Assembly (NCBI GenBank): GCA_007695035.1
Contig: REEO01000056.1
Coordinates: forward strand, 96,987-160,986
Source: Saprospirales bacterium
Lineage (GTDB): Bacteria; Bacteroidota; Bacteroidia; Chitinophagales; Saprospiraceae
DNA length: 64,000 bases
Direction: 5' to 3'
In this document: piece after piece, positions 18,468 to 26,793 of the stretch
Numbering within the stretch: the stretch's first letter is position 1
Layout of the letters: every line of letters begins with the position of its first letter
Notes under the pieces: generated by a model
What the model was told of the DNA's origin: nothing
Seen by the model: the letters and a program-made list of their open reading frames with translations, nothing else
Databases searched by the model: none
Program-made: the position numbers and the translations under genes

Positions 18468-19207
18468 TTGCGAAGATTTTAATTGAACTTGGTGGACATT
18501 CTTTTGAATCCGATTTAAATCAACCTATTGAAATTGGCATAACCCTTAAAGACGGAAAAGGCAACCCTAATTGCTTTTTCGCTCCCTTCCCTGCCTTCGA
18601 ACCCTTTCAAGCAGGAGAATTTGTTGGTAGTATAGAGGAAGGTAGTCCGGTTAACTTTTATGATGTTAAGTTTAATCCGCACGGTAACGGGACACATACT
18701 GAATGCTCTGGGCATGTTTTTAATAATGGGCTTGTGATGGCTGGATTGTTAGATATTTATTTTTTTCCAGCTGTATTGGTAAGTATTAGTCCTTCCCCTG
18801 AAGGTATTGTATCGAAAAAGGATTTCGGAGAAATTCCGGAATGGGTTGAGGCTGTCATTATTAGGACACTACCTAATGGTAAGGATAAGCTAGATAAGTT
18901 TTACTCCGGTAAAGATCCGCTGTATTTGGAGGCCGCCTTGTTGGATTATTTTGCAAAGAAAGGGGTTAAACATTTATTGGTTGATCTTCCCTCTGTTGAT
19001 CCAGAAAATGATGGCGGTTTGCTAGCTGGTCACAAAGCTTTTTGGAATTCTCTGCATGGCGACAGAACAAGATGTACCATTACCGAGTTGGTGTATGTAG
19101 GTAATGAGGTTGAAGATGGATTCTATGTGGTTAACTTGCAGTTTCCCTCTATGGCACTGGATGCTGTTCCATCCAATCCCATTCTATACAAGCTCAATAA
19201 GCTTTGA
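18464..19207 (+). CDS. Cyclase-family metal-dependent hydrolase (kynurenine-formamidase-like)
   Basis: A 247-residue protein of the cyclase/kynurenine formamidase fold. The metal-binding signature of the family, HxGTHxD, appears as HGNGTHTECSGHV near residues 69-81, with Glu in the place often taken by Asp. A distal GVKHLLVDLPSVDPENDGG segment matches the second conserved block (LxVDxxSxDP). These enzymes hydrolyse arylformamides or related amides; whether this one is a true KynB is unclear, since no tryptophan-degradation gene is nearby. It overlaps nadK by 4 nt at its start and the next gene at its stop. Confidence 0.75.
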   Translation: MIAKILIELGGHSFESDLNQPIEIGITLKDGKGNPNCFFAPFPAFEPFQAGEFVGSIEEGSPVNFYDVKFNPHGNGTHTECSGHVFNNGLVMAGLLDIYFFPAVLVSISPSPEGIVSKKDFGEIPEWVEAVIIRTLPNGKDKLDKFYSGKDPLYLEAALLDYFAKKGVKHLLVDLPSVDPENDGGLLAGHKAFWNSLHGDRTRCTITELVYVGNEVEDGFYVVNLQFPSMALDAVPSNPILYKLNKL

Positions 19208-19866
19208 TGGTTATGAACAAAGGAGGTAGGGATTATTTGATAAAACGATTTCGTGAAGAGGGGCTTGAGTCCTACCGTTCCATTGTACGCTTTTTTGAAA
19301 GGAATGAAGGTGAGCTTGGCGAGCTTGAGTTTGAAGACTATTTCAGTGTTCTTTTGGAATATGTGGATGCGCTTTATGAAATTGGGGCCCATTACAAATT
19401 TCTCCGGTTTGCCGATCAGGTTATTGAAATGAGTATTGAGCGTAATATTGTTTATTTCGAGGGGAAAGATATTTTCGAGTATTTTGTGTATCGTAAAGGT
19501 CTTGCGCTATTGAATTTGGGGCTGTTAAATAAAAGCGAGGGAATTGCCTTGGAATTGCTTAAGATGGATCCAGATAACCGGGATTACAAAAGATTGCTCT
19601 GCAAGATTTATTACAGACGCAGAACTGTTGATCGGATTAACATGAGGATGTACGGCGTTGTATTTCTACTTTTCAGTGCTTTTGCCGTATTTTTGGAATT
19701 GGCTTTTTTCCCCGTAATTGGTTTCGAAGTTAGCGGTTTCGACCTCTTGAGACTTGGTTTATTCTCTATCGGTCTCGCCTTAATTGCCGTCACAGAGTTG
19801 ATTTCCAGTTATTACAGTAGAACAGAGATGTTATCCCAGGTAAAAATAATTAAGCAAAAACGGTAA
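19207..19866 (+). CDS. TPR-like protein with two C-terminal membrane helices
   Basis: A 219-residue protein that I do not recognise. The first 140 residues are helical with TPR-like character (ALYEIGAHYKFLRFADQVIEM; YRKGLALLNLGLLNKSEGIALELLKMDPDN). Residues about 148-197 form two hydrophobic segments (MYGVVFLLFSAFAVFLELAFF; LLRLGLFSIGLALIAVTELI), so it is probably anchored in the inner membrane with the repeat domain in the cytoplasm. Its ATG at 19207 overlaps the preceding TGA; ATG at 19213 is an alternative. The stop codon abuts the parS-like site, which exactly fills the gap to the convergent gene. Confidence 0.6.
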   Translation: MVMNKGGRDYLIKRFREEGLESYRSIVRFFERNEGELGELEFEDYFSVLLEYVDALYEIGAHYKFLRFADQVIEMSIERNIVYFEGKDIFEYFVYRKGLALLNLGLLNKSEGIALELLKMDPDNRDYKRLLCKIYYRRRTVDRINMRMYGVVFLLFSAFAVFLELAFFPVIGFEVSGFDLLRLGLFSIGLALIAVTELISSYYSRTEMLSQVKIIKQKR

Positions 19867-19882
19867 TGTTCCACGTGGAACA
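19867..19882. promoter_or_regulatory. parS-like site 1 (ParB-binding palindrome)
   Basis: TGTTCCACGTGGAACA is a perfect 16-bp palindrome of the widespread ParB-box class (consensus TGTTnCACGTGnAACA). It fills exactly the 16 bp between two convergent stop codons (TAA at 19864-19866 and TGA of the minus-strand gene at 19883-19885), so it is the only non-coding sequence there. Confidence 0.85.
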
Positions 19883-20749
19883 TCAGAGAACTCTGACCCC
19901 TTCAATTGCTAAATTGGCCATCGTGATTTTATTCACTAATCTATTTGTCTCATTTATTTTTTTTAAGTCCTTTATGAAATCATCTGCCTCTGTAGAGTTT
20001 TTAAATATGGTATAATTTATAATATTTTCATCGCTGGAACTTGCTAAGTTCTTGCAATCTCGTCCATATGAGATTACATTAAAGGGTGTTTGAACGATAG
20101 ATCCCGACAGTGCAAATTTTATTCTGGATATGTCCGCGTATAAGCAGCCGGTTGCTAAGGCAGCCGTCAAAACTCTTGTGTCCGGTCTAAATGCATGTAG
20201 ATTTTGCGGTGCTGTAGGCTTTAATGGAATTCTTAATTTTCTAGGGAATAGTACGATCCTGAATCCCTTCGGGAGATTTAGCCTGAATCCGTTTTCTTGA
20301 AAAGGAAATTGTGATATGCGCATACCTCCCGCAATAGATGTGTAAAAAAGTTGTTTATCCCAATGGTTTAATTTCCATTGCTCGGTAAGCAGCTTTGCTT
20401 CTACTTCTTTCTCGATTGTATCTGGCCTTGCTATTTTCCACATTCCCTCAAAAAGTGCTGCCAGTATTTCTGGCTCTGATGGGTGGTAATTTGTTTTTAC
20501 TTCGATGGTATATTGATCTGTGATATTGAGGTTGTCGAAAATATTTGCTGTTTTCACTTTTAAGCAAGCTAGTGATTTGTCCAACTTCCTGGCATTTTTC
20601 CCAATTAATTTGAAGGATGTTGTATTGTTAGAAGGTGATATCTTCAAATCAGTACCTACTTCTTCGACCGGCAGTGTGATCAATTTATCAAATGGTTTGT
20701 CAAGGCCAATTACCTTTGGACCTACCACTCTTATTCCCGGTTGTTTCAT
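19883..20749 (-). CDS. Degenerate homoserine-kinase-like (GHMP fold) protein
   Basis: A 288-residue protein with remote but consistent resemblance to homoserine kinase ThrB. The N-terminus (IRVVGPKVIGLDKPFDKLI) aligns with the ThrB opening VxAPATxxNxGxGFDxLG. The middle IAGGMRIS...GFRIVLFPRKLRIPLKPT aligns with the GGlxl...vvvxhPxixvxT block. The terminus AIEGVRVL aligns with the GAxV end. The ATP-binding loop PxxxGLGSSA is absent, as is the GSGP motif, so it is probably not a working kinase. The length is close to ThrB. No thrA or thrC is nearby. It is flanked by two parS-like sites. The relation is my reading of weak similarity. Confidence 0.5.
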   Translation of the reverse strand: MKQPGIRVVGPKVIGLDKPFDKLITLPVEEVGTDLKISPSNNTTSFKLIGKNARKLDKSLACLKVKTANIFDNLNITDQYTIEVKTNYHPSEPEILAALFEGMWKIARPDTIEKEVEAKLLTEQWKLNHWDKQLFYTSIAGGMRISQFPFQENGFRLNLPKGFRIVLFPRKLRIPLKPTAPQNLHAFRPDTRVLTAALATGCLYADISRIKFALSGSIVQTPFNVISYGRDCKNLASSSDENIINYTIFKNSTEADDFIKDLKKINETNRLVNKITMANLAIEGVRVL

Positions 20750-20816
20750 CTTTTTGGCAAAAATAATAAATCCTTGCTCTATAAAGAATGAACTCCGCTA
20801 ATTTCAAAGCACCATT

Positions 20817-20840
20817 AAAATGTTTCACGTGGAACATTTT
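20817..20840. promoter_or_regulatory. parS-like site 2 (ParB-binding palindrome)
   Basis: TGTTTCACGTGGAACA at 20821-20836 matches the ParB-box consensus with one asymmetric base pair between the arms. The symmetry extends to AAAA on the left and TTTT on the right, giving a 24-bp near-palindrome. It lies 71 bp upstream of the start of the degenerate homoserine-kinase-like gene and 939 bp from the first site. Confidence 0.85.
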
Positions 20841-20975
20841 AAGGTTAGCTTATGGAATTTGGTTCACAATGCCAATCCTGGTGGAGAGGTAAAACAGGAA
20901 GGCTGTTATTCATATTGCAAAATATGCGTTCTCCCGTATTTTATATCTTTAGCAAATTTTTTCATTAATAATAAT

Positions 20976-22411
20976 ATGATGAAAAACTACTTTGCTTTAG
21001 TTCGATTCTGTTTATGCTGCCTATAGCAATTTCTCAGGAAACTAACTTTAAAGAGGTGGATTGTTTTTTGATCGAATGTAGTAAATGGGTCGATAATGAA
21101 AATGTAGTATTTGGAAAGCTATATGTTCCAGAAAACAGAGAGCTTGATGGGAGTCCCATTTTATTATTAGCTGCAGTAATATTGAGGTCCGAATCTCCAA
21201 ATCCTGAAAGTGACTTCATAATTTATTTCGATGGAGGACCAGGAGATAACACCTTAATAATGATCCATCTTTTTTTCAATCATTACCTGAGAGAAAACTG
21301 GGATATAATCCTGATGAATTCTAGTGGTCTGGGCTATTGTCAACCGGATTTTTGTAAGTGGTTGGAGGCTGAAGTATTTGATTTGATTGCTTCTAATAAT
21401 TCAGCGGAGGAAATGTCTCAAATAAAGACAGAACTGACTACCCGGTGTTTTGAATAGTTGCTCTAGCTGGGAGTGGATCTCAACCACTACAACAACCGTA
21501 CAATTGTGCAAGATTTGGAGGATTTGAGAAAGTCTCTTGGAGTTGAGGAATGGAATTTATTAGGCATCTCTTACGGAACACGACTCGCTCAGACGTATAT
21601 GCGGGATTATCCCGAAGGGCTTCGTTCTGTTGTGTTGGATTGACCCGTTCCGGTTAGCTTTCCTCTACCGGGTTCTGAAATTCGTGCCTACCGCTGAACC
21701 CTCGAGAATTTCTTAGCCAATTGTCCAAACGATCAGCAATGCAATGCTCAATTTCCTGATTTTGAAAGTGATTTCTACCGGTCGATACAATCCCTGAAAA
21801 AAGTGCCATTTAAAATACCCTTTAAACGGGCTGCGCAAAAGAAATTACTGCTGCATTTTATGATGATCCAATGGAAAAAATGGACCATTCCTGTATTGAA
21901 AAACTGACAACCAATCCTCTAAATTGGGTAACTAAATTATATTACAATCCCTCGGTTGGTCTTTTTACCTTTCTTCTTTTGCAAAAATCCAATACACTTA
22001 TCATCAGTGCACTGTCACGAGTTGTGCTATTCTTTTTGGCCAGTATTGTGTGGGGCTTGAGTGCTCGATTGTCCGATCGCATTAACCCATCTGTAAATGT
22101 GCGTAATCGTAACTTATTTTTCAGACTTACCGGCTTAATTTTTATTATATATACTGCATTGCTGGCCTGGGCTATTTACTCTACTATACCATTAGTGTTC
22201 ATCCCGTACTTTTTATAGTTGGCCTTCTGCCCTGGGCAATATGGGTCTTTTTCCTATCTTATTTCTACCTGTTGGGTATGGCCCTCTTCTTTACTGGTAT
22301 CTTCAGGCATTTTACGAATCCAACAGGGCCGGTAGGATATTTTACGACCTGGGTTTATTGGATCTAATTGGCTGGAGTTTGATTCTGATGAAATTTGGGG
22401 TGTTTCCCTGA
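20976..22411 (+). pseudogene. Decayed alpha/beta-hydrolase with C-terminal membrane domain
   Basis: A single ancestral gene is readable through many lesions. A signal peptide begins at 20976 (MMKNYFAL) and passes through a frameshift near 21005 into LPIAISQETNFKEVD. A hydrolase core follows: IIYFDGGPGDN, DIILMNSSGLGYCQPD, then GVDLNHYNNRTIVQDLEDL and the nucleophile elbow GISYGTRLAQ. Four in-frame stops break this core (TAG at 21455-21457, TAG at 21464-21466, TGA at about 21641, TGA at about 21695). A further frameshift near 21838 leads to a region with several transmembrane segments, itself frameshifted near 22213 and 22330. It ends LGLLDLIGWSLILMKFGVFP. It resembles TAP-like proteases/iminopeptidases. 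It cannot make the full protein. Confidence 0.85.
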
Positions 22412-22493
22412 TATTGCAGATTTTGAAATACCAAACCTGCAAATTTTTTTGAAACGAAATCCGGATGGCATTTCTCGATTTCTAAAATAACAT

Positions 22494-23780
22494 TTAGTTT
22501 TCGCCTACACTCAGTATTTTGATTTCTACCCGTTGGTTCATTCTTCTACCAACAGCTGTTTTGTTCGTGGCAACGGGTTTACTTTTACCATAGCCTTTAT
22601 AGGTGAGCCGGTTGTCATCTACTCCCCTGTCAATCAAAAAGTTAGTTACTGATTTAGCCCTGGCAGTCGAAAGATTATAGCAGTATTCTTCAGAGGGGAG
22701 GTCGTTGGTGTGGCCTCCAATTTCTACCACCACTTCCGGGTTATCTATCAGAAAGTAGGCGATCTTGGTCAGGTCTTCAAAAGACTCTTCCTTTATTTCT
22801 GCTTCATCGGCATCGAAGTAGAGTCTGTTGATTCTAATCAACTGCCCCTCTTCTAATTGGCTTCTATGGAAACCACCGAGAGAGCGGACCGGGTTTTCTC
22901 TGCGGTCTAAAGCCAATTCATCACTTTTATCCTCATCTGAAGAATCTTCGGCTGACAGGGCATCCCTGTCTTCCTCTATATTAGATTGTCTCAGTTCATC
23001 ACTTGCGAGATCGGCAGATTCTACTGCAACTCTCTCAGTTTCTTGCTCCTCTTTTTCTGATGGCACTTCTCTTTTTGCCAAAATCTCTTCCATTTCTTCC
23101 GTTTCGCTTTCATTGCATGGTATCCTGGAAATATGGGAAGCGTTATCCAAAAGAAGATTTCCGTTGTATGGGAAAAGAGTGGGAGTTTCGTAAAATGCCT
23201 CTAGCATGATGTGGCTAAAATCACTATCCGGATTGAACTGGAAGTAGTATTTTTCCCAGGTAGTATTGCTCACTGCGCTTGATTCACCAAGCAGAAAACG
23301 CCTGTCGCATGCATCGTTTCCACCCCAAATTCTCAAAACAACGGGTGTGGTATAATTGGTGATTTGGCGGGTTATGTGGCTGGGCGAAACGTAAACCGGC
23401 GAGCGTGCCAACCATATTGTAAAACCGTAGCATTTCCCTCTTTCCAAGGTACCTTTTAATTGCTGTGAAACCCGCTCCCAAGTGTCATTGTCTCGGACTA
23501 CCATTCCCATGTAGGTATCTCCGTGTTGCGGCTCCATGGTTACATGCCATCCCTGACTGGGTGGGTCAATCGGGTGAACGTCCGGTGGAGTTTCATTTCG
23601 GAATCCACAATCTGTCCAACCCTTAGGTGGTACTGAGTTTTGTGGTTGGTCTTCAAAAGAGGGATTGGTCAGCTTTATGGTATCTAAACTGAATTGGCCG
23701 GACACCTGTCCTACGCTAGCAAACAGGAGAATTGCAGTAGCGATTATAACTTTTAAAATCTGTCTAAAAATTGGGGCCAT
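22494..23780 (-). CDS. OmpA-family outer-membrane/peptidoglycan-binding protein
   Basis: A 428-residue exported protein. The start is set at the ATG at 23780 (MAPIFRQILKVIIATAILLFASVGQVSGQ, a good signal peptide); ATG at 23807 and GTG at 23819 are also open. The N-terminal 200 residues form a jelly-roll-like domain (LTNPSFEDQP...GWTDCGF), as in carbohydrate-binding-like modules. A Glu/Ser-rich linker (about 225-305) precedes the OmpA C-terminal domain: VVVEIGGHTNDLPSEEYCYNLSTARAKSV...GYGKSKPVATN...NQRVEI. The OmpA part binds peptidoglycan. The N-terminal partner is unknown. The gene is transcribed toward the decayed pseudogene. Confidence 0.85.
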   Translation of the reverse strand: MAPIFRQILKVIIATAILLFASVGQVSGQFSLDTIKLTNPSFEDQPQNSVPPKGWTDCGFRNETPPDVHPIDPPSQGWHVTMEPQHGDTYMGMVVRDNDTWERVSQQLKGTLERGKCYGFTIWLARSPVYVSPSHITRQITNYTTPVVLRIWGGNDACDRRFLLGESSAVSNTTWEKYYFQFNPDSDFSHIMLEAFYETPTLFPYNGNLLLDNASHISRIPCNESETEEMEEILAKREVPSEKEEQETERVAVESADLASDELRQSNIEEDRDALSAEDSSDEDKSDELALDRRENPVRSLGGFHRSQLEEGQLIRINRLYFDADEAEIKEESFEDLTKIAYFLIDNPEVVVEIGGHTNDLPSEEYCYNLSTARAKSVTNFLIDRGVDDNRLTYKGYGKSKPVATNKTAVGRRMNQRVEIKILSVGEN

Positions 23781-23868
23781 AATATGCTTCAATCTTTTCA
23801 GAACCATAAACGCTTTCACAGATAATTTCTTATGTGGCAGACAAGTATACGTCTTCTATTGAATACGA

Positions 23869-25053
23869 TTACTTGAAGGCGTTTAATCCCGTGACATCGT
23901 ATCCTGTAATGAGCAGGTGGATATCGTGTGTCCCTTCATAAGTTAAAACAGTTTCCAAATTCATCATATGTCTCATTACCGGATATTCGTTGGTAATTCC
24001 CATTCCTCCGTGGATTTGCCGGGCTTCTCGCGCAATGTCAAGCGCCATGGCCACATTGTTTCTCTTCGCCATGGAAATCTGAGCTGGACTGACCTTGCCC
24101 GAATTGGCGAGCGTCCCCAGTCTCCAATTTAGCAACTGGGCTTTAGTGATTTCCGTAATCATTTCAGCCAGTTTCTTTTGAGTGAGTTGAAATTGGCCTA
24201 TTGGTCTGTCGAATTGTATCCGCTCCTGTGAATACCTCAAAGCACTGTCGTAACAATCGAGTGCTGCACCCACAGCACCCCAGGCAATACCGTAACGCGC
24301 TTTTGAAAGACAGGACAACGGACCCTTCAATCCCTTGACCACCAGCACATTGCTTTTAGGGACGCGGACATCCTCGAAGACCAACTCACCGGTGATCGAA
24401 GCCCTTAGTGACCACTTCCCTTTTATTTCCGGGGCAGAAACCCCTTCGAGGTCCATATCCACGATGAATCCCCTCACTTTTCCATCCTCGTCCCTAGCCC
24501 AAACAATAGCAATGTCAGCTACCGGAGAGTTAGTGATCCACATTTTGGAACCGTTGAGAATGTAGCTGTCTCCATCGTCTTTGACATTGCTCAACATACC
24601 GGCCGGGTTAGAGCCAAAATCCGGTTCGGTGAGACCAAAACATCCGATAAGTTCGCCACTGGCCAGTTTCGGTAAGTACTTCTGCTTTTGCTCTTCGGTG
24701 CCAAAACGGAAAATGGGATACATAACCAGAGAGCCCTGAACCGAAGCCATGGAGCGAATACCCGAATCGCCTCTTTCCAGCTCCTGCATAATCACTCCGT
24801 AGGCGATCTCATCCATTCCGCCACAGCCATACTTTTCCGGAAGGCTGGGACCATAGGCTCCTATTTCTGCAAGACCCTTAAAAAGATGGTTCGGGCATTC
24901 TGAACGCTCTGCATATTCTTCTATAATAGGACTGACCTCCTGCTTAACCCAATCCCTGACGGATTGGCGGGCCAGTAAGTGGTTTTCGTCTAACAATTCG
25001 TCCACGTTGTAGTAGTCGTGGTATTGAAATCTGTCTGTTTTTCCTGAACTCAT
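23869..25053 (-). CDS. Acyl-CoA dehydrogenase, glutaryl-CoA dehydrogenase-like
   Basis: A 394-residue FAD-dependent acyl-CoA dehydrogenase closest in pattern to glutaryl-CoA dehydrogenase, which oxidises and decarboxylates glutaryl-CoA to crotonyl-CoA in lysine and tryptophan breakdown. The start is the ATG before SSGKTDRFQYHDYYNVDELL; an upstream extension of 37 codons is open but not family-like. Seen: GCFGLTEPDFGSNP, WITNSPVADIAIVWARD, QFDRPIGQFQLTQKKLAEM, RQIHGGMGITNEYPV and the catalytic-base segment TYEGTHDIHLLITG. Length matches the family. No electron-transfer flavoprotein gene is adjacent. Confidence 0.85.
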   Translation of the reverse strand: MSSGKTDRFQYHDYYNVDELLDENHLLARQSVRDWVKQEVSPIIEEYAERSECPNHLFKGLAEIGAYGPSLPEKYGCGGMDEIAYGVIMQELERGDSGIRSMASVQGSLVMYPIFRFGTEEQKQKYLPKLASGELIGCFGLTEPDFGSNPAGMLSNVKDDGDSYILNGSKMWITNSPVADIAIVWARDEDGKVRGFIVDMDLEGVSAPEIKGKWSLRASITGELVFEDVRVPKSNVLVVKGLKGPLSCLSKARYGIAWGAVGAALDCYDSALRYSQERIQFDRPIGQFQLTQKKLAEMITEITKAQLLNWRLGTLANSGKVSPAQISMAKRNNVAMALDIAREARQIHGGMGITNEYPVMRHMMNLETVLTYEGTHDIHLLITGYDVTGLNAFK

Positions 25054-25413
25054 AATTCTAAATGGTTTGCGCAAAAGTAAGGATTTAGCGGATATTTTTT
25101 CCGCAATTCTTTCTATCATAACCGGTTTGCAAAGGAAGGGTTTATTGATATAGGATTTATACAATCACAGAAGTTTCACATTTGACAGTAGAAAGTACAA
25201 AGTTGATAATGACCCACTCCCCACCTCCCTATGCATTAGGGGGTGGCAGGCTAATTGACAGTTGAAAATTGCGGATGGGATTTGAACGAATTCCTTTGTA
25301 GGGACGCAATGCATTGCGTCCCTAATACCCAAATCCAGACCAGGAATCACAATCTGTAGATTCACAGTGCTTAATGAAATTTCAGCACCCTAAATTTAGG
25401 TGTTGGAGCGCTT
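25054..25413. other. Gene-free stretch with two palindromic repeats
   Basis: This 360-bp stretch has no convincing gene. The first 110 bp are the open but non-family-like frame upstream of the dehydrogenase start. The rest holds an imperfect palindrome at 25219-25246 (CCCACCTCCCTATGCATTAG and onward) and a perfect one at 25299-25324, described separately. Confidence 0.6.
25299..25324. repeat. REP-like perfect palindrome
   Basis: A perfect 26-bp palindrome, TAGGGACGCAATG followed by its exact reverse complement CATTGCGTCCCTA. A degenerate relative is present at 57136-57163. Both are followed by TAATAC-like bases. Such short, intergenic GACGCAATGC-type palindromes are repeated elements in several bacterial genomes; here they probably form a dispersed REP/MITE-like family. 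Confidence 0.7.
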
Positions 25414-26118
25414 CTAATATGACCTAATGCTAAATAGCTTGTTTTTTGAGTGCCCTGATTTCAGTTTGTTATACCGGCGGCTAAGCCGGTTGTTTCGCAT
25501 AAATTCCACCACGTCTTCAGGATTCTTGACCGATTGAAAAACGATGGCCGAATTTTTTTGACCGGTTTTTAAATCCCTGGTTGTGAAAGGAGGTGGAGAG
25601 ACCCTTGTCTGTATAACAATATCCCCGCGCTTTGCAACTGCCCTGCCAGTCTGAGGGTTATTCCAGTAAATGGTTGAAATATCCTCGTAATCCATATAGT
25701 GAAAAACCTTTTCCCCCTTCTGCCAGTCCTGGAAACACAAACCTCTTTCGGTAGCGGCGTAGGCGGTATTCCATATTTTAGTGTAGCGATTCAGTGGTAA
25801 GATTAACCAACTTAACACCAGACCGAGCCAGGTAATTGGTTGCCCCCAGTCCGAGACTTCAGTAAACCAGAAATAAATCCCAATAAAAACCATGGTACCG
25901 GCCATGGCCATTCCTATTGGCCTGATAAGTGGTATTTTGCTAATAAGACCATAAAATTTACTCCTGAAACTATTGTCAACAGGTTTACCAATCCATACTT
26001 TATCTTGCTCCCCATGTGTTTGCCGATGAATAAAATCCCAAAATTCTTTCAACTCGACCGGGATGTTTAACCGATCTGGAGAATTACCTGGGTGCACAAT
26101 GGAAATTTTTGTATTCAT
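25414..26118 (-). CDS. Two-TM membrane protein with PH-like C-terminal domain
   Basis: A 234-residue protein I cannot name. Two adjacent hydrophobic helices lie at about residues 65-105 (IRPIGMAMAGTMVFIGIYFWF; ITWLGLVLSWLILPL). The part after them (about 115-205) reads as a beta-rich domain (AYAATERGLCFQDWQKGEKVFHYMDYEDISTIYW...VVEFM) similar in layout to bacterial PH-like or YcxB-type domains that follow a membrane hairpin. The C-terminus is basic. It is read in the same direction as pncA-pncB upstream but is separated from them by 118 bp. Function is unknown. Confidence 0.55.
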   Translation of the reverse strand: MNTKISIVHPGNSPDRLNIPVELKEFWDFIHRQTHGEQDKVWIGKPVDNSFRSKFYGLISKIPLIRPIGMAMAGTMVFIGIYFWFTEVSDWGQPITWLGLVLSWLILPLNRYTKIWNTAYAATERGLCFQDWQKGEKVFHYMDYEDISTIYWNNPQTGRAVAKRGDIVIQTRVSPPPFTTRDLKTGQKNSAIVFQSVKNPEDVVEFMRNNRLSRRYNKLKSGHSKNKLFSIRSY

Positions 26119-26236
26119 AAAAAGACCACGCCTTTCCTACTTGAGCTTAAAGTTAGTCATTTTATCGAAAATCATGGACAAATATGGAAATTAGATTTAT
26201 CAATTACCTTCATTTGTCGTATAGTTAGCTCATTCA

Positions 26237-26785
26237 TTATTGGTTCAAAATATCATGCACGGAGATCAACTCACAGCCGTTCCTTTGCATGGCTTTTAGG
26301 GCTTTTTCACCATCTCCGGGCCCGGCATTCACCGCTTTTATTGCATCTCGGACAACTTTGGTTTTAAAGCCGTTTTTTGCGCAGTCAATGGCGGTTTCTT
26401 TTACACAGTAATCGGTCGTCAGCCCCACTATGAAAATGGTATCTACACCGCGCTTTCGCAGGTATTGAGCCAGGTCTTTATTTGTGGCTTCAAAAGCGGA
26501 GTACCCATCGTCCTTGTCTTCAGTACCTTTTAGAAAAACCTCCTCAATGGCTTCCGTAGTAAGCGAGGGATGAAATTCAGCCCCGGGAGTGTTTCTAACG
26601 CAGTGGACCGGCCACTTTTCAAAGTGAATACTTTTTGGAGGGTGCCAGTCTTTAGAGGCTACCACCAGTTCAAATTTTTCAGCAAGTTGGTTGATGGTGG
26701 GCACAATGGTATCTGCATTTTCCACCTCCAGCGCCCCACCCGGGCAAAAATCATTCTGCAAATCGACAATTAGTAATGCTTCCAT
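26237..26785 (-). CDS. pncA: Nicotinamidase
   Basis: A 182-residue isochorismatase-fold nicotinamidase that converts nicotinamide to nicotinate for NAD salvage. The catalytic triad is visible as Asp8 (LLIVDLQNDF), Lys86 (VFLKGTE) and Cys127 (GLTTDYCVKETA). The metal-binding set is Asp46, His48 and His54 (KDWHPPKSIHF). The length is a little shorter than Escherichia coli PncA. The stop of pncB lies 8 bp upstream of this start, so pncB and pncA form a two-gene unit that feeds nicotinate directly into NaMN. Confidence 0.95.
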   Translation of the reverse strand: MEALLIVDLQNDFCPGGALEVENADTIVPTINQLAEKFELVVASKDWHPPKSIHFEKWPVHCVRNTPGAEFHPSLTTEAIEEVFLKGTEDKDDGYSAFEATNKDLAQYLRKRGVDTIFIVGLTTDYCVKETAIDCAKNGFKTKVVRDAIKAVNAGPGDGEKALKAMQRNGCELISVHDILNQ

Positions 26786-26793
26786 AGGTCAAC

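Noticed and set aside
20976..22411. Stop-codon recoding (readthrough) as an explanation for the interrupted hydrolase gene
   Set aside because: TAG and TGA both occur, along with frameshifts, and other genes in the window use all three stop codons normally. Decay is simpler.
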